Shown: piece by piece, positions 52,088 to 61,123 of the stretch
How positions within the stretch are numbered: position 1 is the first letter of the stretch
Layout of the letters: each line of letters opens with the position of its first letter
Assembly (NCBI RefSeq): GCF_019504385.1
Contig: NZ_CP080590.1
Span: 3,142,001-3,206,000, forward strand
Direction: 5' to 3'
DNA length: 64,000 bases
DNA from: Devosia salina
GTDB lineage: Bacteria > Pseudomonadota > Alphaproteobacteria > Rhizobiales > Devosiaceae
Made by a program: the position numbers and the translations under genes
The notes under the pieces: generated by a model
Told to the model about the DNA's origin: nothing
What the model saw: the letters and a program-made list of their open reading frames with translations, nothing else
Database searches by the model: none

Positions 52088-53320
52088 TCAGCGGACCGCC
52101 GTGCCGACGATCACAGCATCGCCCGGCTCGATGTTGCCTGACGTGATCTGGCTTCGCTGCCCGTCGCTCAACCCGACCGTGACCTCTGCTTCCGTCGGCT
52201 TGCCATCTCGCAATATCCAGACCGTCCGGCTGGCCCCGTCCGGCGTTTGAATGCTCGAGGTCGGCATCATGGTATCGAACAGACCACTGTCCGCTGTTCC
52301 GGCAAACGAGAACCGCAGGGCGGCATTGGGAACACTCAGGACCGAATCCACTTCATCGACCACGATGTCGGCCGTGGCCGTCATCCCAGGGCGCAGCAGC
52401 ATCTCGGAATTGTCTACATCGAGCAGGGCCCGGTAGCTGACCACGCCCTCGACAACTTGCGGGGCGAAGCGGATTTCCCGGATCACACCGGAAAAGGTGC
52501 GGCCAGGCCAGGCTTCGACCGCGAACGTCGCCGCATCGCCCTCGCGCACGCTACCCACATCTGCTTCATCGATATCGACCTGGAGGTCGAGGCGCCTGAG
52601 GTCTTCCGCAATAACGAACAGGGATTGGCCGACACCGGCACCGGTGATCGCCTGGCCTGGGGTGATGTTGGCCTCAAGCACGACGCCCTCGATTGGTGAG
52701 CAGATACAGGCCTTCTCGAAGTCGTTTCGGGCCGCCTGCAGATCGGCCTGGGCCGCGCGCAGCTGCGCATCGGCCACCCCCTGCTGCGCCTGGGCGCGCT
52801 TGACCGCCGACGCGGCCAGCTCCAGGTCGCGTGCCGATACCGACTGGCCCGAGGAGAGGGTATCGGTGCGCGCCAGGGCGGCCTCCGCGTCAGCCAGATT
52901 GATGTTGGCCACAAGCAGATTGGCCTCCTGGCTCTTGCTCATGGCGACCGCGGCCGCGAGACGGCTGTCCAGATCCCTCATGTCCAGGCGGGCCAGAACC
53001 TGGCCCTTGGAGACGAGATCATTGGGACGCACACTTACCGACTCGATGGTTCCGGAAATCGTGCTCGAAACGGCCGCCGTGCCGATGGGTTCGAGCGAGC
53101 CGGCCGCCACGACGACAACCCTTATGTCCGCCAACCCGGCCAATTCGGTGACAAACTGCTGGTCGTTGCGCCCGTCACTCCCAGCAAACCACCACCAGGC
53201 CGCCAGCGCGACGAGCGCCGCAAGAGCGGCGAAGAGGAGCCAGCCGACAAGGCGCCGACGCCGACTGCGCTGGTCCTCCTGGGCCAGTACCTGGGCGACA
53301 TCCGGAACCTTTTTCAGCAT
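52088..53320 (-). CDS. HlyD/MacA-like periplasmic adaptor
   Basis: 410 residues. One N-terminal membrane helix (WLLFAALAALVALAAWWWFAG), a lipoyl-like/hairpin region (VVVAAGSLEPIGTAAVSSTISG, SVRPNDLVSKGQVLARLD, then an Ala-rich coiled coil) and beta-barrel domains (VCSPIEGVV-type segment CICSPIEGVVLEANITPGQAI). It links the inner-membrane MacB-like pump to an outer-membrane channel. ATG 53320 was chosen; the longer frame reaches into the FNR box. First gene of the transporter operon. Confidence 0.9.
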   Translation of the reverse strand: MLKKVPDVAQVLAQEDQRSRRRRLVGWLLFAALAALVALAAWWWFAGSDGRNDQQFVTELAGLADIRVVVVAAGSLEPIGTAAVSSTISGTIESVSVRPNDLVSKGQVLARLDMRDLDSRLAAAVAMSKSQEANLLVANINLADAEAALARTDTLSSGQSVSARDLELAASAVKRAQAQQGVADAQLRAAQADLQAARNDFEKACICSPIEGVVLEANITPGQAITGAGVGQSLFVIAEDLRRLDLQVDIDEADVGSVREGDAATFAVEAWPGRTFSGVIREIRFAPQVVEGVVSYRALLDVDNSEMLLRPGMTATADIVVDEVDSVLSVPNAALRFSFAGTADSGLFDTMMPTSSIQTPDGASRTVWILRDGKPTEAEVTVGLSDGQRSQITSGNIEPGDAVIVGTAVR

Positions 53321-53400
53321 GACCAAATGCGTCTTTGCGAATAGTGGAGTGGGGCCAGGATCGGCCACAACCGATGCTACAGCACAGTCGGCCAGGCAAA

Positions 53401-53414
53401 TTGACAAGCATCAA
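53401..53414. promoter_or_regulatory. FNR/FixK box before the HlyD/MacAB operon
   Basis: TTGACAAGCATCAA fits TTGA-N6-TCAA, centred 87 bases before the adaptor start. It is the fifth such site in the window and ties this exporter to the low-oxygen gene set. Confidence 0.7.
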
Positions 53415-53530
53415 CTGACACGAGCGTCCCGTTCACAGGGCCAACCCTGCTCTTTGGACGCACGGCCGAATATCGATCCGCGTCATGCCGGCTTGATCAA
53501 CTCCAGGCAGCCGGGGCTGGCCAAGGAAAT

Positions 53531-53827
53531 TTGTTGGTCCTCCTCACCAACTCGATGAACGCCCAGATCCATTCGAATGTGGCCAAGCTTGGTGCGCCGG
53601 TCCACGCCGTCTGCACCGCAAAATGCGCTGGCCATGGGGCTCGCCTTCGGGCCGGTCTGGACGCCCTCGATGTGGTCAACACCATGCGCGATGATGGCGT
53701 CCTCATCAGCATCGCCGGAGCCAATGAGGACACACTCAAGGTGCGCTCGCCGCTCGTTTGCCAGGCCGAGCATGTCGACCTGTTTCTCGCATCGTTCGAG
53801 CGAACCCTCAGCCGGGTGGCGGTCTGA
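53531..53827 (+). pseudogene. C-terminal remnant of a class III aminotransferase
   Basis: The 98-residue frame ends in DVVNTMRDDGVLISIAG, DTLKVRSPLVC and HVDLFLASFERTLSRV, which follow the C-terminal pattern of class III (omega) aminotransferases (VVxxMRxxGVLIS..G....LKIRPPL). The catalytic Lys domain is absent and the upstream sequence does not continue the family. A leftover of a deleted gene. Confidence 0.6.
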
Positions 53828-53885
53828 GCGCCGCTCGGACTGGCTCACGTAAATAAGCAGAAAGTACGAGACGTGGCCGGGGCCG

Positions 53886-54809
53886 CTAGGCGCCCTGATA
53901 GTAACCAAGCACCGACTTGACCTCGAGATATTCCAGCATGCCTTCGAGCCCATATTCGCGCCCGTTGCCGGACCGCTTGTAGCCGCCGAAGGGGGCATGG
54001 GGGTCCCAGGCCGGATAGTTCAGATGCACCTGGCCGGAGCGGATCTGTCCGGCCACATCCCGCACCCTATCCATGTCGCGACCCTGCACATGGGCGCCAA
54101 GGCCGTAGACGGTGTCATTGGCGATGGCGACGGCCTCCTCGACCGTGTCGTAGGGGAGGATGCAGAGCACCGGCCCGAAGACCTCGTCCTGCGCGATGCG
54201 CATGTCGGTGCGCACATCGGTGAAGATGGTCGGCTTGACGAAGAGCCCGACATTGACGCCGCCCGGCCGCCCCTGCCCGCCGACCAGGAGCTTGGCTCCT
54301 TCGACAAGGGCATCGCCGATCATGGTCTGGATACGGTCGAACTGCGCGCGATTGGCGATGGCCCCATGCGTCGTCGTTTCCAGCAGTGGATCACCGACGA
54401 CGATCTCGGACACGGCCTTCGCGGCAAGCGCCTCGACCTCGGCCAGCCGCGCACGCGGCACGATCATGCGCGTTGGTGCGCTGCAGGACTGCCCCAGATT
54501 ACGGAAGCTGGCCGCAACGCCGAGGGGCACGGCCCGGCCGAGATCGGCATCCGGCAAAACCACGTTGGGCGATTTGCCACCCAGTTCCTGGGCTACACGC
54601 TTCACGGTCAACGCGGCGGCCTGGGCAACCGCAATGCCGGCGCGGGTCGAACCGGTGATGGAGATCATATCGACATCAGAATGAGCGGCAAGCGCCGCAC
54701 CCACTCCTGGACCCGCTCCATGAACGAGGTTGAACACGCCGGCCGGGAAGCCCGCCGCTTCGATGGCTTCGGCGAACAATAATGCACTGAGCGGCGACAG
54801 CTCGCTGGG
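53886..54809 (-). pseudogene. N-terminally truncated aldehyde dehydrogenase
   Basis: About 307 residues from PSELSPLSALLFAEAIEAAG to the normal C-terminus (KSVLGYYQGA). Catalytic residues are kept (LGGKSPNV with the Glu in AQELGG; Cys in NLGQSCSAP), but roughly the first 170 residues, including most of the NAD-binding Rossmann part, are missing. Upstream the frame meets a TAA within about 11 codons of unrelated sequence and only a TTG could start it. Together with the adjacent aminotransferase tail this is a decayed locus. Confidence 0.75.
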
Positions 54810-55002
54810 CTGGTCCGGATGAGCTTTTTGGAGGAGAATCGATTATGGGATCTCCGACCATCCGTTTGCGACGTTCGACCTGTGGATCGTAGTTCGGTCT
54901 CATCCATCGCATGCAGCCTCACTCGCGACGCTCTATCGCCATTCGGCATCATCGGAACCGGAAACGCCCGTTTGAGGTGCAGCAGGCACCGGCAAGACGA
55001 CC

Positions 55003-55851
55003 TCAGACCAGAGCGGCGATGGTGTGTTCGAGCAGAGCGCGCAACCGCGCCAGATGACGCAGATCGCGATGATAGGCGAGCCACATTGTGCGTCCAGGCG
55101 GCGCGCTTCCCAGATTGATTGCCTTCAATTGCGGCATGCGCTCGGCAAGAATGCGCGGCAGCACGGCAAATCCGACGCCAGCAGCGCAGGCCACGGCCTG
55201 CGCCTCGCGGTTGTTGCTGCGATAGACTGGATGCGCATTGGGCAGGACAGTTCGCAGCCAGTCCATGTCCGGCAGATCGGCAAAGCCGGTGTCCATCGTA
55301 ACCAGCGGGCAGCCGGCACCGTCGCCGGCCTCTGGTGGGGGCAACCGGTCGATGCCATAGAAGCCGTAGTCGATTTCGATGAGCTTGCGCTGGACGATGT
55401 CCGGTTCCTCGGGCTGCACGTTGCGGAAGACCAGATCGGCATCGCGACGGGAGAGATCGAGCCGCCGTGCGTCGGTGATCAATTCAATGGTGACATTCGG
55501 ATGCGTGCGACAGAAGTCGGAAAAGACCGGGGTCAGCACCTGTGCGCCGAACCAATCGGAAGACGAGACGCGCAGCAATCCGCTTAGCCCGTTTTCCTGG
55601 CCGGCAAGAATACGGGCAAAACCGACGGCTTGTTCTTCCATCTGCTCGGCCGTCGCGAGGACTGACTGCCCGGCCTCGGTCAGGACGAAACCATTCGAGC
55701 TACGCTGAAAGAGCGTCTGGCCGACCGCCTGTTCGAGACCGCGCAGGCGCCGCCCGAGCGTTGGCTGCGTCTGGCCGATATCGCGCGCGGCCGCACCGAG
55801 CGTGCCGTTGCGGGCAATTGAGAGAAAAACGCGGACATCATCCCAATCCAT
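55003..55851 (-). CDS. LysR-family transcriptional regulator
   Basis: 282 residues. The N-terminal helix-turn-helix (VRVFLSIARNGTLGAAARDIGQTQPTLGRRLRGLEQAVGQTLFQRSSNGFVLTE, here split) is followed by a LysR substrate domain (LLRVSSSDWFGAQVLTPVFSDF). Divergent from the quinone-oxidoreductase-like gene, which it likely controls. An imperfect inverted pair TGAATGGAA / TTCCATTTGA lies in the 102-base gap. Confidence 0.88.
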   Translation of the reverse strand: MDWDDVRVFLSIARNGTLGAAARDIGQTQPTLGRRLRGLEQAVGQTLFQRSSNGFVLTEAGQSVLATAEQMEEQAVGFARILAGQENGLSGLLRVSSSDWFGAQVLTPVFSDFCRTHPNVTIELITDARRLDLSRRDADLVFRNVQPEEPDIVQRKLIEIDYGFYGIDRLPPPEAGDGAGCPLVTMDTGFADLPDMDWLRTVLPNAHPVYRSNNREAQAVACAAGVGFAVLPRILAERMPQLKAINLGSAPPGRTMWLAYHRDLRHLARLRALLEHTIAALV

Positions 55852-55953
55852 TTACGCCGTGCATTTTTGAATGGAAGCCAAAAAATCATATCTCTATTCA
55901 AACGAAAATGAAAATTCCATTTGAAGTGCTCCGCAAGCAAACGGAGCTGGGAA

Positions 55954-56949
55954 ATGACAAAGTCAGTTATGCAGGCTGCCCTTCTCGAGGCCGCTAATGC
56001 GCCTTTCAGGATTACAGAGATCGCCAGGCCGACGCCCGGTCCTGGCGAGGTGCTCGTCCGGATCAAGGCCAGCGGCGTCAACCCGCTCGACACCAAGATC
56101 CGCGCCGGGGCGGCGCCGCATGCCCGCCAGCCCTTGCCCGCCGTTCTCGGGATCGATCTGGCCGGCACCGTCGAAGCGCTGGGAGAGGGCGTTTCGGATT
56201 TTGTCCCGGGGGATGACGTCTATGGCATGGCCGGTGGCGTTGGCGGGCACCAGGGTACGCTGGCGCAATATGCGGCGGTCGATGCCCGGCTGCTGGCTAG
56301 ACTGCCCAAAGGCTTCACCATGAGAGAAGCCGCTGCGCTGCCGCTCGTCTTCACGACGGCTTGGGAAGGACTGGTCGACAGGGCCCGTGTATCGGACGGG
56401 CAGAAGGTCCTTATCCATGGCGGTGCCGGCGGTGTTGGCCATGTCGCCGTCCAGATCGCAAAGGCCTTTGGGGCCGATGTCTGTGCAACAGGCAATGCGG
56501 ATCAGTTCGAAACCATCCGCCGCCTCGGGGCGGTACCGATCGACTACCGCAACACGATTGTCGACGAGTACGTGCGTGAGCACACGGGAGCCAATGGCTT
56601 CGACATCGTCTTCGATACAGTCGGCGGCGCCAATCTCGACAAGTCCTTCGAAGCAATCGGCCGGTTCGGACATGTGGTAAGTGCACTCGGCTGGGGTACG
56701 CATGCGCTGGCGCCTCTGTCGTTCAAGGCCGGCACCTATTCAGGAGTGTTCACGCTTCTGCCGGTGCAGACCGGCGAAGGCCGCGAACATCATGGCGAAA
56801 TCATGCGCGAGGCGACCCGGCTGGCCGAAAGCGGCCTGCTGCAACCGATGATCGATCAGAGGCTGTTCGACCTCGATTCTGTGGGAGAAGCCCATGACCT
56901 CGTTGCCAGCGGGAGGGCGCATGGAAAGGTGGTGGTCGAGGTGGCATGA
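55954..56949 (+). CDS. Zinc-independent quinone oxidoreductase-like MDR protein
   Basis: 331 residues of the medium-chain reductase superfamily: GEVLVRIKASGVNPLDTKIR, DLAGTVEALGEGV, and the NADPH-binding IHGGAGGVGHVAVQIAKAFGADV. The catalytic-zinc cysteines of alcohol dehydrogenases are absent, so it is a QOR-type enzyme that reduces quinones or enals. ATG 55954 has GGAG 8 nt upstream. Confidence 0.87.
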   Translation: MTKSVMQAALLEAANAPFRITEIARPTPGPGEVLVRIKASGVNPLDTKIRAGAAPHARQPLPAVLGIDLAGTVEALGEGVSDFVPGDDVYGMAGGVGGHQGTLAQYAAVDARLLARLPKGFTMREAAALPLVFTTAWEGLVDRARVSDGQKVLIHGGAGGVGHVAVQIAKAFGADVCATGNADQFETIRRLGAVPIDYRNTIVDEYVREHTGANGFDIVFDTVGGANLDKSFEAIGRFGHVVSALGWGTHALAPLSFKAGTYSGVFTLLPVQTGEGREHHGEIMREATRLAESGLLQPMIDQRLFDLDSVGEAHDLVASGRAHGKVVVEVA

Positions 56950-57184
56950 CCAGGCGCCACGCGGACCACGCCAATGCAATGATCGACGCGATTGTGCCTT
57001 CCCCGCCACTGCGAAGCTTTCAGTGTTACCGGTCGCCAGATGCCGCACCCGACGGGGAGACCCTGTGGTCCTGAGCACCATCTGGGCAATCCGAACCATG
57101 CCAGCAGCAAGTGTCGCCGCTACGCCGCTGGCATGGCCGGAGGCTGCATGGACCATGTTCACGTTCTCGCTGCTTCTTCTGAGA

Positions 57185-57526
57185 CTACTCGAGATCGGCT
57201 TCGATGCGCGTGATCAGTCCGTCGGCATTGACCGAGATATCGAGGAGCCCGATCTCATGACCGAAGTCTCCGGTGAAATCCACACGGATGCGCGCGCGAC
57301 CCTCGCCGATTGTCTCGATCGAGAGAAGCCGGGTCACCGTGTGAAAGCCGACAAAATATTGCTCGACATAGTTGCGAATGCCGGCATGGCCATCAAAACG
57401 GTGACCGGCCGATGGGTCGTCGATCACCGCGTCGGCAGCAAACAGGGTCAGGGCGGCATCAGCATCGTAGGCATTGGTCGCCGCGATCAGCGCATCTGCC
57501 GTCTGGCGCAGCCTGGTATCGGTCAT
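57185..57526 (-). CDS. SnoaL-like (NTF2-fold) protein
   Basis: 113 residues: ADALIAATNAYDADAALTLFAADAVIDDPSAG and FDGHAGIRNYVEQYF are the standard opening of the SnoaL-like/NTF2 fold, an open beta-barrel pocket used by isomerases, cyclases and limonene-epoxide-hydrolase-like enzymes. AAGG-containing ribosome site before ATG 57526. Same strand as the SDR upstream, 231 bases away; that gap shows only a weak 74-codon frame (57523-57747) that I do not call. Confidence 0.78.
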   Translation of the reverse strand: MTDTRLRQTADALIAATNAYDADAALTLFAADAVIDDPSAGHRFDGHAGIRNYVEQYFVGFHTVTRLLSIETIGEGRARIRVDFTGDFGHEIGLLDISVNADGLITRIEADLE

Positions 57527-57757
57527 CGCATCACCTTCCGTGCTGCCAGCCCTTGCAGACGAATTCGAGGCTGTGGCAGCCCGGGCCGTCCGTTTGCCAC
57601 CAGGCTATTGAGGTCGGGATGTCCCGCCGAGCCTTTCCTGCCTTCAAGATTGCGGCAAACGGTGATTCCGAGGGTCGGGAGCACCGCTCGTGACAACCGG
57701 TCGAACGGCCTCGATCGCTGGCAGTGCGAAAGATATTGGTCGATCATGAGAGCCAAC

Positions 57758-58501
57758 TCAGATGTTGTAGCCGCCGGAAACTTCGATATTCTGGGAGTTG
57801 ACCCAGCGATTGGCGTCAGACAGCAGGCTGGCAACCATCGCGCCGACATCATCCGGTTCCCCAATGCGGTCGAGCGCCGTCTGTCCGGCGAGTAGGGCCT
57901 CGAACTCTTGCGTGAGACCGCCCCCCAGTTCTGTGCGTATCGGGCCCGGTGCAATCGAATTGGCACGTATGCGGCGCCCGCCGAACTCCTTGGCCATATA
58001 GCGGGTGAGCACTTCGAGCCCGGCCTTGAACGATGCATAGGGCGCGACGCCCGCAGTAGCCACTCGACTAGTCGCGCTCGACACGTTCACGATGTGCCCC
58101 CCATCGGCGATCAGCGGCAGCAGCGTCTGAGTGAGAAAGAACGGCCCCTTGAGATGCACGCGGAACAGCCCGTCGAATTCGTCTTCCGTCACGGTCGCAA
58201 TCGGGTTGTAGAGGCCATATCCCGCATTATTGACGAGAAAGTCGAAAGCTTCTACGGACCATGTCGTGGCGAGGGCCGCGCCCACCGCATCGCGAAAGGC
58301 GGGAAAACCTGCGCTGTCGCAGACGTCCAGCTCAATAGCCACGGCCTTGCCGTCGGCAGCCTCGATCGTGTTGACGACCTCTTCTGCAGCCTGCCTATTG
58401 CTGTTGTAGGTGAGGATGACGCCCATACCGCGCCTTGCGCATTGGACTGCGATGCTGGCGCCGATGCCGCGGCTCCCGCCTGTTATGATGACGATACTCA
58501 C
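57758..58501 (-). CDS. Short-chain dehydrogenase/reductase
   Basis: 247 residues: TGGSRGIGASIA, NNAGYG, VSSATSR and YASFK (YxxxK), with NSIAPGPIRTEL and SGGYNI as usual. Divergent from the AraC regulator 134 bases away, which probably controls it. Substrate unknown. Confidence 0.87.
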   Translation of the reverse strand: MSIVIITGGSRGIGASIAVQCARRGMGVILTYNSNRQAAEEVVNTIEAADGKAVAIELDVCDSAGFPAFRDAVGAALATTWSVEAFDFLVNNAGYGLYNPIATVTEDEFDGLFRVHLKGPFFLTQTLLPLIADGGHIVNVSSATSRVATAGVAPYASFKAGLEVLTRYMAKEFGGRRIRANSIAPGPIRTELGGGLTQEFEALLAGQTALDRIGEPDDVGAMVASLLSDANRWVNSQNIEVSGGYNI

Positions 58502-58635
58502 TTGGTGCTCCTTCGATCTAGGATCACCAGATAGCCGCCATGCCCCGTGCAGCGCTCTCCCGATTCTCTCTGAAACTTGCCTATTTCTGCTTTTCGCTTG
58601 GGCCCGGGGCGCGCCGGTGTGAAACGAGCCACTTC

Positions 58636-59508
58636 ATGAACATGCAGCTTCGAGAATTACGGCAATTGGCGTCACGGGCCGAAAACCGCCGCACGGAAAC
58701 CGGCATACCGCGCGTCGCGATGGTGCAGGGAGAGATCCCTGAACACCAACTGGCCGCTGTCTATGATCCCATGGTCAATCTGATCCTGGCGGGGTCGAAG
58801 ACGATGACGGTTGGCGACCGCACGCTTCGCTACGATCCTGCGACGTATTTCGTGATGTCGGTCGATCTGCCGGCGGTCGGCTCCGTGCATCCGTCAGATG
58901 ATGGAGAACCCTACCTCGCCATCAGCCTGAATCTCGAGCCGGCGATCGTTGCAGACCTTTTGGCGGACCTTCCCAAACCTGTCGGCGGCGAGCTCTACAC
59001 CCCCGGCTTTTCGGTGGCACCTGTAGGGTCCGAGTTGCTCGATGCCTGGCTGCGCATGCTGCGGTTGATGGACCGTCCAAACGAGATCGCCGCCTTGGCG
59101 CCTTCCTATGAGCGCGAAATCCTCTTTCGCGTTCTGCAGGGCCCATTGAGTTGGATGCTGCGGGACATAGCGACGCCCAACACCGCACTTTCCCGGATCG
59201 GTATCGCCATCCAGTGGATCAGACAGAACTTCGCAAGACCGCTGCGTGTGGAAGCACTGGCGGAAATGTCAGCACTCAGTGTTTCCGCATTCCATCGTCA
59301 CTTCAAGGCGGTAACAGCGCTTAGCCCGCTGCAATACCAGAAGCAGGTGCGGTTGCTACACGCGCGATCTCGATTGATCGCCGGCGAAGGCAGCGCCACC
59401 TCCATTGCGTTCGAGATCGGCTACAATAGCCCGACGCAATTCAGCCGCGAATACGCCCGGCAATTCGGGCTGCCGCCATCGAAGGATGCTGCCAGACTGC
59501 GCGCGTAA
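58636..59508 (+). CDS. AraC-family transcriptional regulator
   Basis: 290 residues. An AraC_N-type ligand region (LAAVYDPMVNLILAGSKTMTVGDRTL, YFVMSVDLPAVGSVH) is followed by two helix-turn-helix units (VEALAEMSALSVSAFHRHFKAVTALSPLQYQK and SIAFEIGYNSPTQFSREYARQFGLPPS, here in part). ATG 58636 is preferred over the longer frame (58540), which has an untypical Phe-rich start; ATG 58642 is also possible. Divergent from the SDR gene. Confidence 0.87.
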   Translation: MNMQLRELRQLASRAENRRTETGIPRVAMVQGEIPEHQLAAVYDPMVNLILAGSKTMTVGDRTLRYDPATYFVMSVDLPAVGSVHPSDDGEPYLAISLNLEPAIVADLLADLPKPVGGELYTPGFSVAPVGSELLDAWLRMLRLMDRPNEIAALAPSYEREILFRVLQGPLSWMLRDIATPNTALSRIGIAIQWIRQNFARPLRVEALAEMSALSVSAFHRHFKAVTALSPLQYQKQVRLLHARSRLIAGEGSATSIAFEIGYNSPTQFSREYARQFGLPPSKDAARLRA

Positions 59509-59676
59509 GCGTGTTTGGCAAGAAAGGACACTGGATTCGATCAGCGGCACGGTCCGCTTTCGCGAAACTGTGACGGATTGCCGAATGTCTGATTTGGCGC
59601 GCGTCGTTGGCCTGGCCGTCAGCTCACTTCCGGCATGCGAGGCTCTGCCCCCAGGAATGCTAGCGAGATAGCATAA

Positions 59677-59729
59677 TGGCGCGCCCGAAGAGATTCGAAC
59701 TCCTGACCCCCAGATTCGTAGTCTGGTGC
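59677..59729 (-). tRNA. 3' fragment of tRNA-Arg(ACG): attachment-site remnant
   Basis: On the minus strand this reads anticodon arm CCAGA-CTACGAA-TCTGG (anticodon ACG), variable loop GGGTC, T arm AGGAG-TTCGAAT-CTCTT, acceptor strand CGGGCGC, G and CCA. The 5' half (acceptor, D arm) is missing; unrelated AT-rich sequence stands there. Such 3' halves are left by integrases that insert into tRNA genes, so this is an att site and the element lies to the right, where the intact tRNA should be found. Confidence 0.85.
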
Positions 59730-60240
59730 AAGCCGTTGATTTATAAACTTCTTTCCGCAAACCAGAGCCATAGCGACGCATTGCAGATCAATGGCTTAGA
59801 GCGGAAATGCAAACCGATTCCCCCACTCGCGCTTAACACGAAAGTGGAGCGCGGCTTTTGCTGTTGGGTTAGCGCCTCTCGCCAAACCGTCGCCAATTCT
59901 CACCGGGTTGAAACCGGGGAATGGCTCACTCCCTCGGTACCGCCAGTCACATGCCTTTGGAATCACGCGCAAATGAAGCGAAGTCCTAGAAAATCCACTT
60001 AGCCAGTAGGCAGTGCCTTGGGGTGCCGAGGCATATCCGGCGACCTATCCTCCTCATCCGGATTAAACGTCTTCTTACGCACAGTGTTTGGATGGGTACT
60101 CTCGGAGTAGTGATGATGGATCTTTGGCCAACGCTAGCAAAGTTCCTTGCCATACGGGGCCAGGAAAGGCCACGACGTCGGGCTCACCATTTGGTGGGCG
60201 CTTCTGGGCACGTGCGAGTGTTGGACGACAATCCAGTAAC

Positions 60241-60279
60241 AACTTAATGTAAACACCACCGCATCCGGCATGCGGTGGT
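60241..60279 (+). repeat. Palindromic repeat, copy 1
   Basis: 39 bp: AACTTAATGTAAACACC then ACCGCAtccggcaTGCGGT. Direct repeat of copy 2 (5 bases away), with the inner hairpin ACCGCA / TGCGGT. Confidence 0.85.
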
Positions 60280-60284
60280 CTGTC

Positions 60285-60324
60285 AACTTGGTGTAAACAC
60301 CACCGCAAACTGGCATGCGGTGAT
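60285..60324 (+). repeat. Palindromic repeat, copy 2
   Basis: 40 bp: AACTTGGTGTAAACACC then ACCGCAaactggcaTGCGGT and GAT. Same orientation as copy 1 and inverted relative to copy 3. Confidence 0.85.
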
Positions 60325-60384
60325 AAGTCGTGACATCCGCCTGCGAAACGGGAAGAGGCAGGTCGACATAGGCTATTTTGAAGC

Positions 60385-60424
60385 ATCACCGCATCTATAC
60401 TTGCGGTGATGCTAACACCAAGTT
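60385..60424 (-). repeat. Palindromic repeat, copy 3 (inverted)
   Basis: On the minus strand AACTTGGTGTTAGCATC then ACCGCAagtatagaTGCGGT and GAT. With copy 2 it bounds a ~140-bp segment (60285-60424) that has no gene, like a miniature inverted-repeat element. Confidence 0.85.
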
Positions 60425-61123
60425 GGCAAGATTGGCGGGAATTGCGTTTTTCTGGAAACCAGCAACTACAGCTTTCTGCAAATCAGGCCGACGCCTACAC
60501 TCGGCCCGACTGTTTAGAAGCTCGCTGAGCGCTGTTGCTACATGCGACGACAAAACATGCGTCAGACTGTTGAACATCCAGCCAGGGAGCGCCCGTGTTG
60601 ATCCTCAGACAGTAAGGCCGGGCCTCGACAGGATTGATGTCAAAGCAGCGACAATTTTGGCCGCAGATGTGGCTGGTACTTTTCAACCTGGGGCTAACCA
60701 CTTTCTGACTGGAGAACTGCCAGATCCGAAGACGGCCCATTTCATCGCGCTGGATGGATAGCAGGCCGAGACCAAGGACGTTGTGCCAGTACTCGGCGAC
60801 ATGCTGTTCGGTGCTTGTGCGGGCGGCGACAAAGCCGGCGCTGTGGATTAAAGACCCTAATTTTGCCTCTCACCAAGGGCCGAACTTCTGGGCCGAACCG
60901 TGCACACGGACACGCCTTCAACGGGCTAGGCGAGTGTTCCAGGAAATCGAGAGCGCCGCGGTCCGGAGAACGTCAGGCCAAACCGGTCACAAACGTCCGC
61001 ATTTCCTAAAATGTATAATCATCTAGAATAATAGATACATATATGGAAATGAGGACGGGAACGAACACGCTCCGCGTCCTCCGTGGAGTGGACCCCATTT
61101 CGCCGGACAGCTGGCGGTTGGGT

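Larger units (their letters stand above)
59731..61083. other. Gene-poor left end of the integrated element
   Basis: About 1.35 kb with no gene I can support. Frames such as 59676-60002 (antisense tRNA read-through), 60378-60761 and 60754-61026 have no recognisable domain. It contains the three palindromic repeats at 60241-60424. Confidence 0.6.

Noticed and set aside
57523..57747. 74-codon minus-strand frame before the SnoaL-like gene
   Set aside because: It overlaps the SnoaL start by ATGA but has no recognisable domain and lacks a clear ribosome site.
59676..60002. Plus-strand ORF beginning MARPKRFELLTPRFVVWC
   Set aside because: This start is the antisense translation of the tRNA-Arg 3' half, a well-known spurious protein; the rest has no domain.
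60241..60424. CRISPR array
   Set aside because: Only three units, one inverted, with spacing of 5 and 60 bases, and no cas genes.
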